DNA from: Candidatus Eisenbacteria bacterium
GTDB taxonomy: Bacteria; Eisenbacteria; RBG-16-71-46
Direction: 5' to 3'
Assembly (NCBI GenBank): GCA_035712145.1
Contig: DASTBI010000058.1
Coordinates: 1 to 47,928 of the forward strand
Length of the DNA: 47,928 nucleotides
The translations under genes were made by a program, and so were the position numbers. Positions within the stretch are counted from its first letter, which is position 1, and each line of letters begins with the position of its first letter. A model generated the notes under the pieces. That model had not been told where the DNA came from and made no database searches. It was given only the letters and a program-made list of their open reading frames with translations. Positions 39,837 through 47,928 of this stretch are shown in pieces.

Positions 39837-40352
39837 ATGAAGAAACCTGTGTTCGGCATGCTGGCGGCGGTGCTGTTGATGGCTGGCCTGGCGTCGGTCG
39901 TTCCCGTGACGAGTGGGGCCGACAGCCTCGAGTCCGAGATCGAGCTGCTGAGGTCCGATCTCAAGACCGGCAAGATGGAGCTGGTCAAGGAAGCGATTCA
40001 CGTCGAAGGCGCCAAGGCGGACGCGTTCTGGCCGGTTTACCGGACGTACCAGGCGGAGCTCGACAAGATCGGCGATCAGCGGCTGGCCTTGATCAAGGAC
40101 TACGCCGAGAACTTCGACAAGATGACCGATGAAAAGGCGAAGACTCTCGTGAAGTCGGCGCTCGATCTTCAGAAGAAGCGAGTCGACCTCCTCCAGAAGC
40201 ACTACAAGAACTTCGAGAAGGTCCTCGGTCCGACCGACGCGGCTCGGTTGGTCCAGGTCGAGCATCTCATTGCGGCGCTGATGGACGTCCAGGTCGGAGC
40301 CAATCTGCCGCTGATGGAGAAGTCGGCGGCGACGACGACGAAGCAGGAGTAA
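39837..40352 (+). CDS. Exported all-helical protein of unknown function
   Basis: 171 residues with a signal peptide (VFGMLAAVLLMAGLASVV, cleaved near TSGA/D). The rest is charged and helical: FWPVYRTYQAELDKIGDQRL, ALIKDYAENFDKMTDEKAKT, RVDLLQKHYKNFEKVLGPTD. I know this pattern from hypothetical proteins of Acidobacteria and Proteobacteria; it suggests a Spy/CpxP-like periplasmic helical bundle, but identity is uncertain. ACAAGGAG precedes ATG 39837. A strong terminator follows. Confidence 0.82.
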   Translation: MKKPVFGMLAAVLLMAGLASVVPVTSGADSLESEIELLRSDLKTGKMELVKEAIHVEGAKADAFWPVYRTYQAELDKIGDQRLALIKDYAENFDKMTDEKAKTLVKSALDLQKKRVDLLQKHYKNFEKVLGPTDAARLVQVEHLIAALMDVQVGANLPLMEKSAATTTKQE

Positions 40353-40367
40353 TCCAGAGCGGATGCA

Positions 40368-40406
40368 CGAGCGAGCCACCGCCTGAGCGCGGTGGCTCGC
40401 TCGTTT
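40368..40406 (+). terminator. Strong terminator hairpin
   Basis: A perfect 15-bp stem (cgagcgagccaccgc with gcggtggctcgctcg), a 6-base loop and TTT after it, 16 bases beyond the helical-protein stop. It ends the two-gene region before the membrane protein at 40506. Confidence 0.85.
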
Positions 40407-40505
40407 GCAGGGGAACCTCCGTCTGCCGGCCTTGCCATTCCCGCGGCCCACGACTACCGTCGCGCCGGCTCGTCCTCGCATACCCGTAGGGGCTCGGAGG
40501 TTCCT

Positions 40506-41681
40506 TTGAGCGCACGGTTCGTGGATGCAGCGGTGCCCGTCTTCTCGCTGGTCGAGGATCCGCTGCTGAGGCTGCAGCGAGCCGTACGATTCGCGCCTCC
40601 CAAAGGCTTCGGGGCCATCCGCCGCTCCGTCGGCTTCATCTTGATCTCCTGGGTTCCGATCATGGTCTGGGCCGCCATGAGCGGCTATCTCCAGTCGGAC
40701 CGGAGCGACCCCATCCTTCGCCACCTGGGTGTCCACGTGCGCTGCCTGCTGGCGATCCCGTTGATGATCCTCTCCGAACCGCTCGCCAACTGGGTGATCG
40801 GCGCGATCGTCGGCAACTTCGTGCCATCCGGATTGATCCGCTCGGAGGATCGCGATCGGTTCGCCGGCGTGCTGAAGTCGGTCGAGCGGTGGCGTGACTC
40901 GAGCGTCGTGTGGATCGTCATGGTTGCGATGGTCGGCCTCAATGCCTGGCTCGCGAGTCGAGTCTGGGTCAACGATGACGCGGACGCCCTCACCTGGGCG
41001 GATGGCGCGACCACGCTCGACTTCGGCGGGGCGTGGGGGCTGTTCGTCGTTCGCCCGCTCTTTCTGCTCCTGCTCCTCGTCTGGCTTTGGAGGCTGATGC
41101 TGACTTGGGTGCTCCTGCGGAAGATCTCCAGGCTCGAGCTGCAGCTCGTTCCCTCCCACCCCGACCGTGTCGGTGGTCTGGGATTCCTCGAGTTCCATTC
41201 GGCGGCTTTCGGGCTGGTCGTGCTCGCCATCTCGAGCGTGGTGTGCGCGGGGGTCGCGCACCAGATCCTGAGCCACGGCGCGACGCTCAAGCAGTTCCAG
41301 ATTCCGCTGCTGGTCATGGTCGGGCTCATGGTCCTGCTGTTCCTCTTGCCGCTCACCTCATTCCAGTCGCGGCTGAGGCGCGCCCACCTGCGCGCGCGAT
41401 TCCAGTACGGAACGCTGGCTGGAAGGCACGTTCGCGCCCTTCACGAGCGCTGGGTGGAAGGCAAGAAGGTCGAAGACGACATACTGTCCGCACCCGAGAT
41501 CGGTCCCGCCGCCGACGTGGCGACACTCTATGGGATGGGGACGCAGATGAAATTCGCCCCGATTGGAAAGGTCCAGATCGGCACCATCGTCGTCCCCGCG
41601 CTTCTCCCCGTGATCGTGCTGATCGGAACCGAGGTGCCGATCACCGAGGTCCTGCTGATGCTCCTGCAGATGCTCACCTGA
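40506..41681 (+). CDS. Polytopic membrane protein of unknown function
   Basis: 391 residues with about seven membrane helices, among them FILISWVPIMVWAAMSGYL, LLAIPLMILSEPLANWVIGA, LFLLLLLVWLWRLMLTWVLL, LLVMVGLMVLLFLLPLTSF and TIVVPALLPVIVLIGTEV. The loop LVPSHPDRVGGLGFLEFH is recognisable from conserved hypothetical membrane proteins. TTG 40506 is chosen because GGAGG lies 5 bases upstream; the frame is open to 40392 but that part overlaps the terminator. Confidence 0.78.
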   Translation: MSARFVDAAVPVFSLVEDPLLRLQRAVRFAPPKGFGAIRRSVGFILISWVPIMVWAAMSGYLQSDRSDPILRHLGVHVRCLLAIPLMILSEPLANWVIGAIVGNFVPSGLIRSEDRDRFAGVLKSVERWRDSSVVWIVMVAMVGLNAWLASRVWVNDDADALTWADGATTLDFGGAWGLFVVRPLFLLLLLVWLWRLMLTWVLLRKISRLELQLVPSHPDRVGGLGFLEFHSAAFGLVVLAISSVVCAGVAHQILSHGATLKQFQIPLLVMVGLMVLLFLLPLTSFQSRLRRAHLRARFQYGTLAGRHVRALHERWVEGKKVEDDILSAPEIGPAADVATLYGMGTQMKFAPIGKVQIGTIVVPALLPVIVLIGTEVPITEVLLMLLQMLT

Positions 41682-41914
41682 GCGTCGCGTCTCAGGCAAT
41701 CCAAGAACGGGACAGTCAGACGCGTTCGTCGCGGCGCAGGGTTCGCGCTCTATCTTCTTGACACCTCAGCAGTAGGCGCTCACTGTTCAGATGTTCCCAC
41801 CGCGCCTCTCGCACGATTTGTAGCCTCTCAGCGAGCCACCCAGCGAAACGCGATGCGGGTCCAGGCTCGAAGGGATCGGGCTTCGTCATCCAGGGACGAG
41901 GTTCGAGGTCCTCC

Positions 41915-42010
41915 ATGAGCTCCCAGCCGGTCGTCATCGCGATCGTTCTCCTGGGCATCGGCCTCGCCACCGTCTTCAGCATGTCGTTCCGCATCGGGCC
42001 CTTCGGATAG
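41915..42010 (+). CDS. 31-residue single-helix membrane peptide
   Basis: ATG 41915 to TAG 42010. The product is one hydrophobic helix (VVIAIVLLGIGLATVFSM) ending SFRIGPFG. It lies 7 bases before the start of the BASS transporter and the two would be cotranslated. Small hydrophobic peptides often accompany transporters as accessory subunits. Ribosome-site support is weak, so it could also be a leader peptide or chance. Confidence 0.45.
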   Translation: MSSQPVVIAIVLLGIGLATVFSMSFRIGPFG

Positions 42011-42017
42011 GAGTGCC

Positions 42018-42899
42018 ATGACGCTCGCGCAGCTCGTTCCCATCGTGCTCCAGGTCAGCGTGGGCCTGGCGGTGTTCTCCATCGCGCTCCAGGCGCATCA
42101 GGGCGATCTGAGCTACCTGCTGCGCAAGCCCTCCCTCCTCTTCCGGTCGCTGCTCGCCATGAACTTCGTCATGCCGGCGCTGGCCGTAGCCACCGCCGTG
42201 CTCTTCAATCTGCGGCCGGAAGTGGAGACGGCGCTCATTCTGCTCGCCATCGCTCCAGTCCCCCCGGTGCTTCCGGGAAAACAGAGGAAGGCTGGCGGCA
42301 ACGTGTCCTATGGCATCGGGCTGCTGACCATTTCCGCCATCGCCGCCATCGTCACCGTCCCGGCGTCCATCGAGCTCATCGCTCGCGTCATGGGCCGTGA
42401 CATTCACGTGCCGGTCGGTCTGATCTTCAAGATCGTCGGCATCACCGTGCTGGCGCCGTTGATGCTGGGCGCTCTGGTCAGGCGAATGGCGCCCGCGCTG
42501 GCGGAGCGACTGGCCAGGCCGTTGTCGCGGGTGGGGTCCGTCCTGTTGCTGGTGGGGGTCATCCCGATGTTCGCCGCCGCGTGGCCGGGAATCATGGGCC
42601 TGGTCGGCGAGTATTCGCTTGCCGCCATCGTGTCGTTCACGGTGGTCGGCCTTCTCATGGGCCACCTACTCGGGGGGCCTGATCCAGGCGACCGGACCGT
42701 GCTCGCGCTCTCCACCGCCACTCGGCATCCCGGTGTGGCGCTGGCGCTCTCGGGAATCGTCGCGCACGGTCATCGTGGGCTCGCCGCGGCCGTGCTGCTC
42801 ACGGTTCTGGTGGTCGCGATCGTGACCTTCCCGTACATGCAATGGCGCAAGCGCGCGGACGCCGCGGTCGGCGTTCCCGCGGTTCAGGGCGAAGCATAG
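42018..42899 (+). CDS. BASS-family (bile acid:sodium symporter-like) transporter
   Basis: 293 residues with 8-10 helices. The inverted-repeat fold shows ALILLAIAPVPPVLPGKQRK in the first crossover (usually a Pro-rich ion site) and LALSTATRHPGVALALSGIV in the second, both typical of BASS transporters. Natural substrates in the family include organic acids such as pyruvate and pantoate, and bile acids; sodium coupling is usual. ATG 42018 has AGGAG upstream and directly follows the small peptide gene. Confidence 0.85.
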   Translation: MTLAQLVPIVLQVSVGLAVFSIALQAHQGDLSYLLRKPSLLFRSLLAMNFVMPALAVATAVLFNLRPEVETALILLAIAPVPPVLPGKQRKAGGNVSYGIGLLTISAIAAIVTVPASIELIARVMGRDIHVPVGLIFKIVGITVLAPLMLGALVRRMAPALAERLARPLSRVGSVLLLVGVIPMFAAAWPGIMGLVGEYSLAAIVSFTVVGLLMGHLLGGPDPGDRTVLALSTATRHPGVALALSGIVAHGHRGLAAAVLLTVLVVAIVTFPYMQWRKRADAAVGVPAVQGEA

Positions 42900-43068
42900 A
42901 GAGGACGGGATTACTTCCTGAAGCGCGATTTGTCCGAGGTCCGCGCGCGACAGAAGGAGTGACGTAGACACCGAGAGCAAAGCAGAGAACTAGGAAGACA
43001 CCGAGCCCTCGGACCGCGAGGCGTTCAACAGGAATAGTCGAAGCAGCACCGGATGAAATCTTCGACGT

Positions 43069-43440
43069 ATGTCGCCAGGGATGACGTCGGAGGTTGTGGT
43101 GGAGCCGCTCCCCTCAGCACCTCGTCTTGGTTATGGGCGGTTGATCGCCCTGAGTTTGGGTGTCATCGGCGTTCTCGAGTTCGGCAATTCGTCGGTGTCC
43201 GAGACGCCCGAGAACACTGCTTCTCAGAAGGAGCCGCCGGTGTTCCAGAACGAGGCGCCGCTCGGTGAAAGGCTGAAGGTATCGACCGCGAAGAGCGAGC
43301 CGCCGCTGCATCTCGTCCCGGCGAGCGCCGACTCCGTGCCGGTGATCACTCGCGGCGCGGGTCCGCATAGCAGTCCGCCCAGCGGCTCACTGCCACCGGA
43401 CGACATCGACGTGATCCTGTCGAGCAAGCGTTTCCCGTGA
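43069..43440 (+). CDS. Hypothetical Pro/Ser-rich protein
   Basis: 123 residues. One weak hydrophobic segment (RLIALSLGVIGVLEFG) near residue 30 is followed by a Pro-, Ser- and Glu-rich tail, probably disordered (GPHSSPPSGSLPPDD). This could be a membrane-anchored or exported small protein. No family is recognised and ribosome-site support is weak; ATG 43081 is an alternative start. Confidence 0.4.
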   Translation: MSPGMTSEVVVEPLPSAPRLGYGRLIALSLGVIGVLEFGNSSVSETPENTASQKEPPVFQNEAPLGERLKVSTAKSEPPLHLVPASADSVPVITRGAGPHSSPPSGSLPPDDIDVILSSKRFP

Positions 43441-43775
43441 TTCGGATCGATTCCATTTGACCCGCCGTTGATGAAGCTCTAGGACGTGCAGTTCGTGAAT
43501 GGACGGCCGCAGGCGATGGTCCTCGCATGGCGCTTCTCGTCCCTCACACCGACGGCGGACGGGAACGGCGCTACGACCGCCAATCCCACATCGGTCGCCT
43601 TGACCGGGCGCTCGATCAGGCGGCGGCGTCTGGGTGGGACGAGCGTCGATATGAAGAGAGAGTGGAAGAGAGTCTTTCCCTTCGAGTAACGGCGGCCCAC
43701 GAGGGTCGATCAGGACCGCCGACCATCCCGCGAATTAACTTTGTCTGGTGCTCGCGAGCCGCGAGGAGGATTGCC
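43441..43775. other. Non-coding interval before the MscS gene
   Basis: 335 bp. The frame of the MscS gene is open through most of it, but the encoded residues are unlike any family and lack a ribosome site, whereas GAGGAGGA precedes ATG 43776. Nothing else is recognised. Confidence 0.5.
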
Positions 43776-45494
43776 ATGCTTCGGTTGGCATCGATCGGTC
43801 TGATCGTTCTGTTCTCATCCATGCACTCGATTCTCGTGACCGCTCAAGCGCGGGACGCTGCAAGTCCTTCAGAGGAAGTTGCCGCGCAGGTGGAAGACCT
43901 CCGAGCGTCGTCTCAGGTCCGGGACTCCCTGAGCGCGCTCGCCGACAGCGCTACCGGCGCCACGCGAGAGTTCCTCGAAGAGTCGATTGCGCAACGGAGG
44001 CAGGAAGTTCACGCCGGTGTGCTGTCCATCGTCGAGAGGATCCAGGACGAGCAGCAGGGCGGCGCGGACGTGGCCGCTTCACGAAGCCTCCTGGACGGGT
44101 GGCTCCGTGAGGAATGGCCTCGCTACCGCACCCAGCTCCAGCGGCGGATGCAGACGATCGTGGTGCTCAGCCGGTCGAGCGACGGAGTGACGGGCTCCGA
44201 GCGGGTGGAGCTCGAAGGCGAGATCAGCGGGCGGGTCGATCGGCTGTTGCAGGCGTACGAGTCTCTCGTCGACGAAGTCGTGGCGCTGGAGAGGATCGGA
44301 GTCGACGTCGCCGGTCCGCGTCAGTTTCTGGTCCAGGGTCTGCCGTCCGCAGCCGCGGCCCAGCTCACGAGAGTTCAGCTCGCGGGCCGCGCGCGGGCCA
44401 ACGCGCTGGCCCGGCTCTCCCAGGATGCCGATAACGCGGAACTTCGCTACGCGTTGGAAGCGGCCGACGAGAGGCTCAAGCGTTCGAGCCAGGCTCTGCT
44501 GACGGGGATTCTGCTCATGGATCGCCTGGACCTGGACACCCAGGCGCTTCGGGTCGGCTACATCGGCGCCACGGGGAAACTCACCGCGGACATCTTCAAG
44601 TGGCGGGTCCTGCTCGGCGTCTTGCGGGCGCAGGGACTGCAGCTCCTCGACCTCCTCGCCTCGAAAGCGCCGCAGTGGATCTTCCAGGCGGCGTTGATCA
44701 CGGTCACTTTTCTCGCGTTTCGGACGCTGGCGCGCCTGGCGCGGCGCGTGGTGCGGCGAGCGGTCGGCTACGCTCGCTTCTCCGGACTATTGCGAGGCAC
44801 GATCGTGGGCCTCGCGGGGACCCTGGTGATGCTGATCGGGGTCGTGGTGATCCTCACCCAGCTTGGCGTCCAGGTCGGTCCCCTGCTGGCAGGCTTCGGC
44901 GTGGCCGGTGTGGTCATCGGCTTCGCCATGCAGAGCACGCTCTCCAACTTTGCGGCCGGGGGCATGATCCTGGGCAACCGAACCTTCGATCTGGGCGACG
45001 ACATCGAGGTCGCCGGCGTCACCGGCGTCGTGAAGCACATGAACCTGATGTCCACCACCATCCTCACCGGCGACAACCAGACGATCATCATCCCGAACAG
45101 CACCGTCATGAGCGGTGTCATCAGGAACCAGACGACCCAGCCGAACCGCCGTGTCGATCTGGTCTTCGGCATCGGCTATGCGGATGACATCGGCCAGGCG
45201 GAGCGCGTGCTCGAAGAGATCGTCGCTTCGCAGCCGCAGGTGCTGAAGGAGCCGGTTGCTGTCATCCGCCTGCACCAGCTGGCCGACTCCTCGGTCAACT
45301 TCGTGGTCCGGGTGTGGACGCAGAAGCAGCACTACTGGGAGGTCTACTGGGGGATCACCCGGGCGGTGAAGCTGCGCTTCGACCAGGAGGGGATCTCGAT
45401 CCCGGCGCCGCAGCGCGAGGTCCACCTCAAGGCCGGCAGAGGAACGTCCGCTCCGACGGTCGCCGTGAGGACCACTGGGACGGTGGAGTCGTGA
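43776..45494 (+). CDS. MscS-family mechanosensitive channel with extended N-terminal domain
   Basis: 572 residues: signal peptide (LASIGLIVLFSSMHSILVTA), a helical periplasmic domain of about 270 residues (VAAQVEDLRASSQVRDSLSA and on), membrane helices at about 305-385, and the MscS core: GFGVAGVVIGFAMQSTLSNF as the pore helix, NRTFDLGDDIEVAGVTGVV and DNQTIIIPNSTVMSGVIRNQ in the beta domain, then a C-terminal alpha/beta part. The long N-terminal domain places it with MscK/YbdG-like larger channels. ATG 43776 follows GAGGAGGA. It converges with a small membrane protein gene, 23 bp away. Confidence 0.92.
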   Translation: MLRLASIGLIVLFSSMHSILVTAQARDAASPSEEVAAQVEDLRASSQVRDSLSALADSATGATREFLEESIAQRRQEVHAGVLSIVERIQDEQQGGADVAASRSLLDGWLREEWPRYRTQLQRRMQTIVVLSRSSDGVTGSERVELEGEISGRVDRLLQAYESLVDEVVALERIGVDVAGPRQFLVQGLPSAAAAQLTRVQLAGRARANALARLSQDADNAELRYALEAADERLKRSSQALLTGILLMDRLDLDTQALRVGYIGATGKLTADIFKWRVLLGVLRAQGLQLLDLLASKAPQWIFQAALITVTFLAFRTLARLARRVVRRAVGYARFSGLLRGTIVGLAGTLVMLIGVVVILTQLGVQVGPLLAGFGVAGVVIGFAMQSTLSNFAAGGMILGNRTFDLGDDIEVAGVTGVVKHMNLMSTTILTGDNQTIIIPNSTVMSGVIRNQTTQPNRRVDLVFGIGYADDIGQAERVLEEIVASQPQVLKEPVAVIRLHQLADSSVNFVVRVWTQKQHYWEVYWGITRAVKLRFDQEGISIPAPQREVHLKAGRGTSAPTVAVRTTGTVES

Positions 45495-45517
45495 AGGCGC
45501 CCCCGGAGGGTGATGGC

Positions 45518-45778
45518 TCAGGCCTTATCGACCGCCTTGGACGACGAACGCCCGATCTTGCCCACCACCATGCCGAGCAGCGCCCAGATGAAGAGCACGA
45601 CGCCGACCCCTCCGCCGTACATCCAGTGGGCGATGCGGGAGGACTGAGTGTTGAAATCGCTGAGCGCCACCGGCGGGACGGCCTTGAGGAAGAGCTGGAA
45701 GAACCACTCGCCGAGCGCCACACCGACCGCTTCGCTGAGCACGAACAGGAGGAGTGTCGCGAACATTCTCGCCGACAT
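45518..45778 (-). CDS. Small membrane protein, two helices
   Basis: 86 residues with two hydrophobic helices (FATLLLFVLSEAVGVALGEW and GVGVVLFIWALLGMVVGKIG) separated by a polar loop (VPPVALSDFNTQSSRIAHWM), and a basic C-terminus. No family is recognised. ATG 45778 has GGAGGG at good spacing. It lies 100 bp downstream of the start of nothing recognisable and in the same direction as the barrel gene at 45879. Confidence 0.72.
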   Translation of the reverse strand: MSARMFATLLLFVLSEAVGVALGEWFFQLFLKAVPPVALSDFNTQSSRIAHWMYGGGVGVVLFIWALLGMVVGKIGRSSSKAVDKA

Positions 45779-45878
45779 GGTCAGGCCCTCCGGTGAGGAA
45801 GCCGGCTCCGTCCACCGCCGATGGTCGATTGCCGGGCAGGACGGCTCCTGCCCGGTCGCGACGTCAGGTTGACCCGCC

Positions 45879-46499
45879 TCAGAGGGTGAGGATCAGTCCC
45901 GCCGAAAGCTCGAACTGATCGTAGTACTCGCCGGTTCCGACCCCGTAGCAGTAGAACGGATCGCACCACACGCCGGAGCCGGTGGTGAACCAGGCCGGGA
46001 TCCAGACGCCCTGGATCTTGAGCCCGATGTTCTCGTTCATGTCGCGGCGAATGCCGACGCCCATGTTCCAGGCGAACTTTCCGATCGTCTCCGTGCGCTG
46101 GCTCGAGAAGATCGACGCGCCGAGGCCGAGCGTGAAGAACGGCTTCGTGTAGCCCGAGCGGTAGGCGTACCAGGTGCCGTTGAGCATGATGTCGTCACGC
46201 TTGAGCGGTCCGCCCGAAATCCTGGTGCCGTTTTCGAGCACGGCGTCGATGTTGCCTTCGAAGTGCATCCAATTGACGGAGACCGAGCTGTTCCCGGGAG
46301 TCGGCGTTCCCAGCGACGCCCCGTAGCTGTAGGTGTCTTCCGTGTCGAAGTCACGGATGCCGACGAGCGAGTTCATGCCTCCGCCCCAGCGATAACCGAT
46401 CGTGGGCGTGATCTCGATCCCGCCGCCGCCCTGGGCGCGCGCGACGCCAGCCGAACCAATCAGGACCGCAGTAACCAACGTCACCATCGTCCAGCGCAT
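45879..46499 (-). CDS. Small outer-membrane beta-barrel protein (WCDP type), second copy
   Basis: 206 residues: signal peptide (MVTLVTAVLIGSAGVARA/Q) and an 8-strand-like barrel (IEITPTIGYRWGGGMNS, VSVNWMHFEGN, FFTLGLGASIFSSQ, FAWNMGVGIRRDMNENIGLK). Near the end it has GSGVWCDPFYCYGVGTGEYY and ELSAGLILTL, the same late element as the barrel at 38027. ATG 46499 follows GGAGG. The longer frame to 46538 is not supported. Confidence 0.85.
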   Translation of the reverse strand: MRWTMVTLVTAVLIGSAGVARAQGGGGIEITPTIGYRWGGGMNSLVGIRDFDTEDTYSYGASLGTPTPGNSSVSVNWMHFEGNIDAVLENGTRISGGPLKRDDIMLNGTWYAYRSGYTKPFFTLGLGASIFSSQRTETIGKFAWNMGVGIRRDMNENIGLKIQGVWIPAWFTTGSGVWCDPFYCYGVGTGEYYDQFELSAGLILTL

Positions 46500-46607
46500 T
46501 CGTGCCTCCGGTGTGTGATCGACGAGTTCCCAGTCCATTCATCGCCCGAGAGCCGGGACCGATCGCGTGCGACTCGCGATCGGCTCACCGGCTCTCGAGC
46601 GCCACGC

Positions 46608-47369
46608 TCAGTTCGTACTGCCTTCCGCCGTCTGCTGATTGAGGGGCGGCACCAGCTTGATCTCGATTCTGCGATTCTTGTCGCGGCCTTCCGGCGTGTC
46701 GTTCCCCTGCCGCGGCCGACTGTCGGCGAACGATACCGCAGACAGCCGTTCCTTGGCGATGCCGGTCTGCTCGAACACGCGCACGATCTGGGCGGCGCGG
46801 GCGCCTCCCAGCTCCCAGTTGGTCGGATACTTCTTGGCGAGTGACGCGCCGATCTTCTGGTTGTCGGTGTGGCCCGTGACGACGATTTGATAGGGGTTCG
46901 CCTTCACGTTCTCGGCGACCTGGACCAGCAGCTCACGTCCCGTCTTGTCCAGTTCCGCGGAGCCGGACTTGAAGAGAATGTCCTGCGCCATGTTCACGCT
47001 GATGCCGTCGCGAACCCGCTCGATCTCGATCTTGCCGCTGCTCAGCTCCTCCTTCAGGTTGCCGATCATCGACTCATAGGTGCCCTTCATCTCGTCGGCC
47101 GCTTTGGCCTTCTCGGCGGCCACGGCCTGCGCCTCTTTGACCTGAACGTCGAGCGCGGCCTTGTCGGCTTCGAGCTGGGCCTTGTCCTTGTTCGCCTGTT
47201 CGAGGCTGCTCTGCAGCTCGGTGTTCTTGGCCGAGAGCTCGTCCCGGCTCTTGGTCATGTCCAGGTACTTGGCCTTCGAGACGCCGCATCCCGTCAACAG
47301 CGCGGTTCCCGTCATGAGCGTGAGCGCACCCCTCACGACGCCGCCCCACCAGCGAGATCTCATTTCCAT
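46608..47369 (-). CDS. OmpA-family lipoprotein with coiled coil
   Basis: 253 residues: lipobox ALLTGC (Cys28), a coiled coil from about 35 to 120 (ELSAKNTELQSSLEQANKDK and on), and an OmpA/MotB peptidoglycan-binding domain (ILFKSGSAELDKTGRELLVQ, VVTGHTDNQKIG, NWELGGARAAQIVRVFEQTG, PRQGNDTPEGRDKNRRIEIK). It should tether the outer membrane to peptidoglycan. ATG 47369 follows GAGGAGG; earlier in-frame starts lack support. It lies upstream of the barrel gene, which it could support structurally. Confidence 0.93.
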   Translation of the reverse strand: MEMRSRWWGGVVRGALTLMTGTALLTGCGVSKAKYLDMTKSRDELSAKNTELQSSLEQANKDKAQLEADKAALDVQVKEAQAVAAEKAKAADEMKGTYESMIGNLKEELSSGKIEIERVRDGISVNMAQDILFKSGSAELDKTGRELLVQVAENVKANPYQIVVTGHTDNQKIGASLAKKYPTNWELGGARAAQIVRVFEQTGIAKERLSAVSFADSRPRQGNDTPEGRDKNRRIEIKLVPPLNQQTAEGSTN

Positions 47370-47785
47370 CTCGTCCTCCTCGGGTTGAGGCCACCGTTGG
47401 AAACTCACTTCGATCATCGAGTCGACCCAGGCGTGAGCCCGGCTGCTCATCACCCGCCTCGCGGCATCGATTCGTTGGCTTCGCAACGAAGGACCACGAC
47501 GCCCCGACCGCGGTCGAGAAACGTCCTATTGCACCATCCGTGAGAATGCTGAGGAGGGTGCCGCGGCCATCCATGGACGGCGGCCCGCCGGACGAACGGC
47601 CGGCGTGTGCGGAACCGAAGGGTGAGAGGTCGTTCAGAGGTGTCGGGCCGTTCGCGGCTCATCGAGCCGCTCCCTCATGCGCCACACGCCGGGCATGATA
47701 ATGCCCGCTGCCTTCACGGTCCAGCATGGAGAGACGCAATAAAACCTAGCCGATGCGTGACTTGGGCTATGTCCCGGAGACCTCC
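47370..47785. other. Non-coding interval with two hairpins
   Basis: 416 bp upstream of the OmpA-like gene. Two perfect 7-bp hairpins are seen: gcggctc-atc-gagccgc at 47654-47670 and cgggcat-gata-atgcccg at 47690-47707. The second lies about 80 bp after the stop of the partial gene and could belong to its transcript end. No gene is recognised. Confidence 0.5.
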
Positions 47786-47928
47786 TCAGTAGCTGGTGCC
47801 GATCGCGAGATGGAATTGCCACCGCCGGTTGCTGTGACGGGGCAGGCTCTCGAGGGGAATCCCGGCCTGGGCTCCGGCCAGAGCGTCCTGCGCATCCACG
47901 AGATCCGTGACCGACGGGTTCAGCTTGT
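47786..47928 (-). CDS. 3' end of a gene continuing beyond the window, probable outer-membrane protein
   Basis: Only the last 46 codons are in the window. They read on the minus strand to a TGA at 47788-47786 and end in RRWQFHLAIGTSY, an alternating aromatic/hydrophobic last strand typical of outer-membrane barrels. The start and most of the protein are missing, so no family can be given. Confidence 0.6.
   Translation of the reverse strand, partial: KLNPSVTDLVDAQDALAGAQAGIPLESLPRHSNRRWQFHLAIGTSY

Noticed and set aside
1-47928. RNA genes, CRISPR arrays, insertion sequences, prophage or defence systems
   Set aside because: No rRNA or tRNA-like clover structure, no spaced repeat array, and no transposase, integrase, nuclease-defence or toxin-antitoxin protein was recognised.

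Overview
The window is uniformly GC-rich DNA from a Gram-negative, outer-membrane-bearing bacterium. A very large share of the genes encode exported proteins: at least four porins, an Omp85-type barrel, two small paralogous barrels, many lipoproteins, an OmpA-family lipoprotein, a class A PBP and an MscS channel. Protein style (LytS/LytTR pair, PD40 propeller, DUF748, DcaP-like porins) would fit a soil or sediment lineage such as Candidatus Eisenbacteria or a relative, but I cannot prove the phylum from this sequence. I saw no rRNA, tRNA, CRISPR array, transposase or phage gene.

Region 1 (1-15.9 kb) is the most coherent locus. It holds aspartate ammonia-lyase, type II asparaginase and a phosphate-selective-type porin, and then, after a block of minus-strand genes, an amidohydrolase, a DcaP-like porin, a glutaminase, a second O/P-like porin and a second DcaP-like porin. 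All of these carry N-terminal signal peptides, including the aspartase and glutaminase, which are normally cytoplasmic. Together they would form a periplasmic route Gln to Glu, Asn to Asp to fumarate, releasing ammonia, with dedicated outer-membrane uptake. The two halves are tied together by a duplicated segment of about 255 bp (33-286 and 9205-9465), which carries a candidate promoter and the signal-peptide end of the amidohydrolase gene. In the first copy this gene is a decayed leader in front of aspA.

Between the two halves, on the minus strand, are a small acidic protein, an exported endonuclease/exonuclease/phosphatase-fold protein, a membrane protein, and an in-frame fusion of a full TetR regulator with a serine beta-lactamase-like lipoprotein. 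The fusion gene is preceded by two matching palindromes 41 bp apart.

Region 2 (16-31.8 kb) holds a large class A PBP, a cupredoxin whose copper-ligand halves are in permuted order, an alpha/beta hydrolase-LytS-LytTR operon, a methyltransferase, an APC permease, an orphan MacB-like permease, a DUF480 protein, an arylamine N-acetyltransferase, and directly upstream of it a lipoprotein thioredoxin-fold gene interrupted by an in-frame UGA. That UGA sits where the first active-site Cys should be (UxxC) and is followed at the right distance by a hairpin, so this is almost certainly a selenoprotein. An alpha/beta hydrolase, a lipoprotein and a PD40 propeller protein follow.

Region 3 (32-47.9 kb) is an envelope cluster: LysM protein, several lipoproteins, a DUF748 (AsmA-like) protein next to a POTRA-less Omp85 barrel, two paralogous barrels sharing a WCDP motif, a helical periplasmic protein, a BASS-family transporter preceded by a 31-residue membrane peptide, an MscS channel and an OmpA lipoprotein. 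The window ends inside a further minus-strand gene. Convergent genes are packed extremely tightly: three pairs share a single CTAG in which both strands read TAG stop codons.
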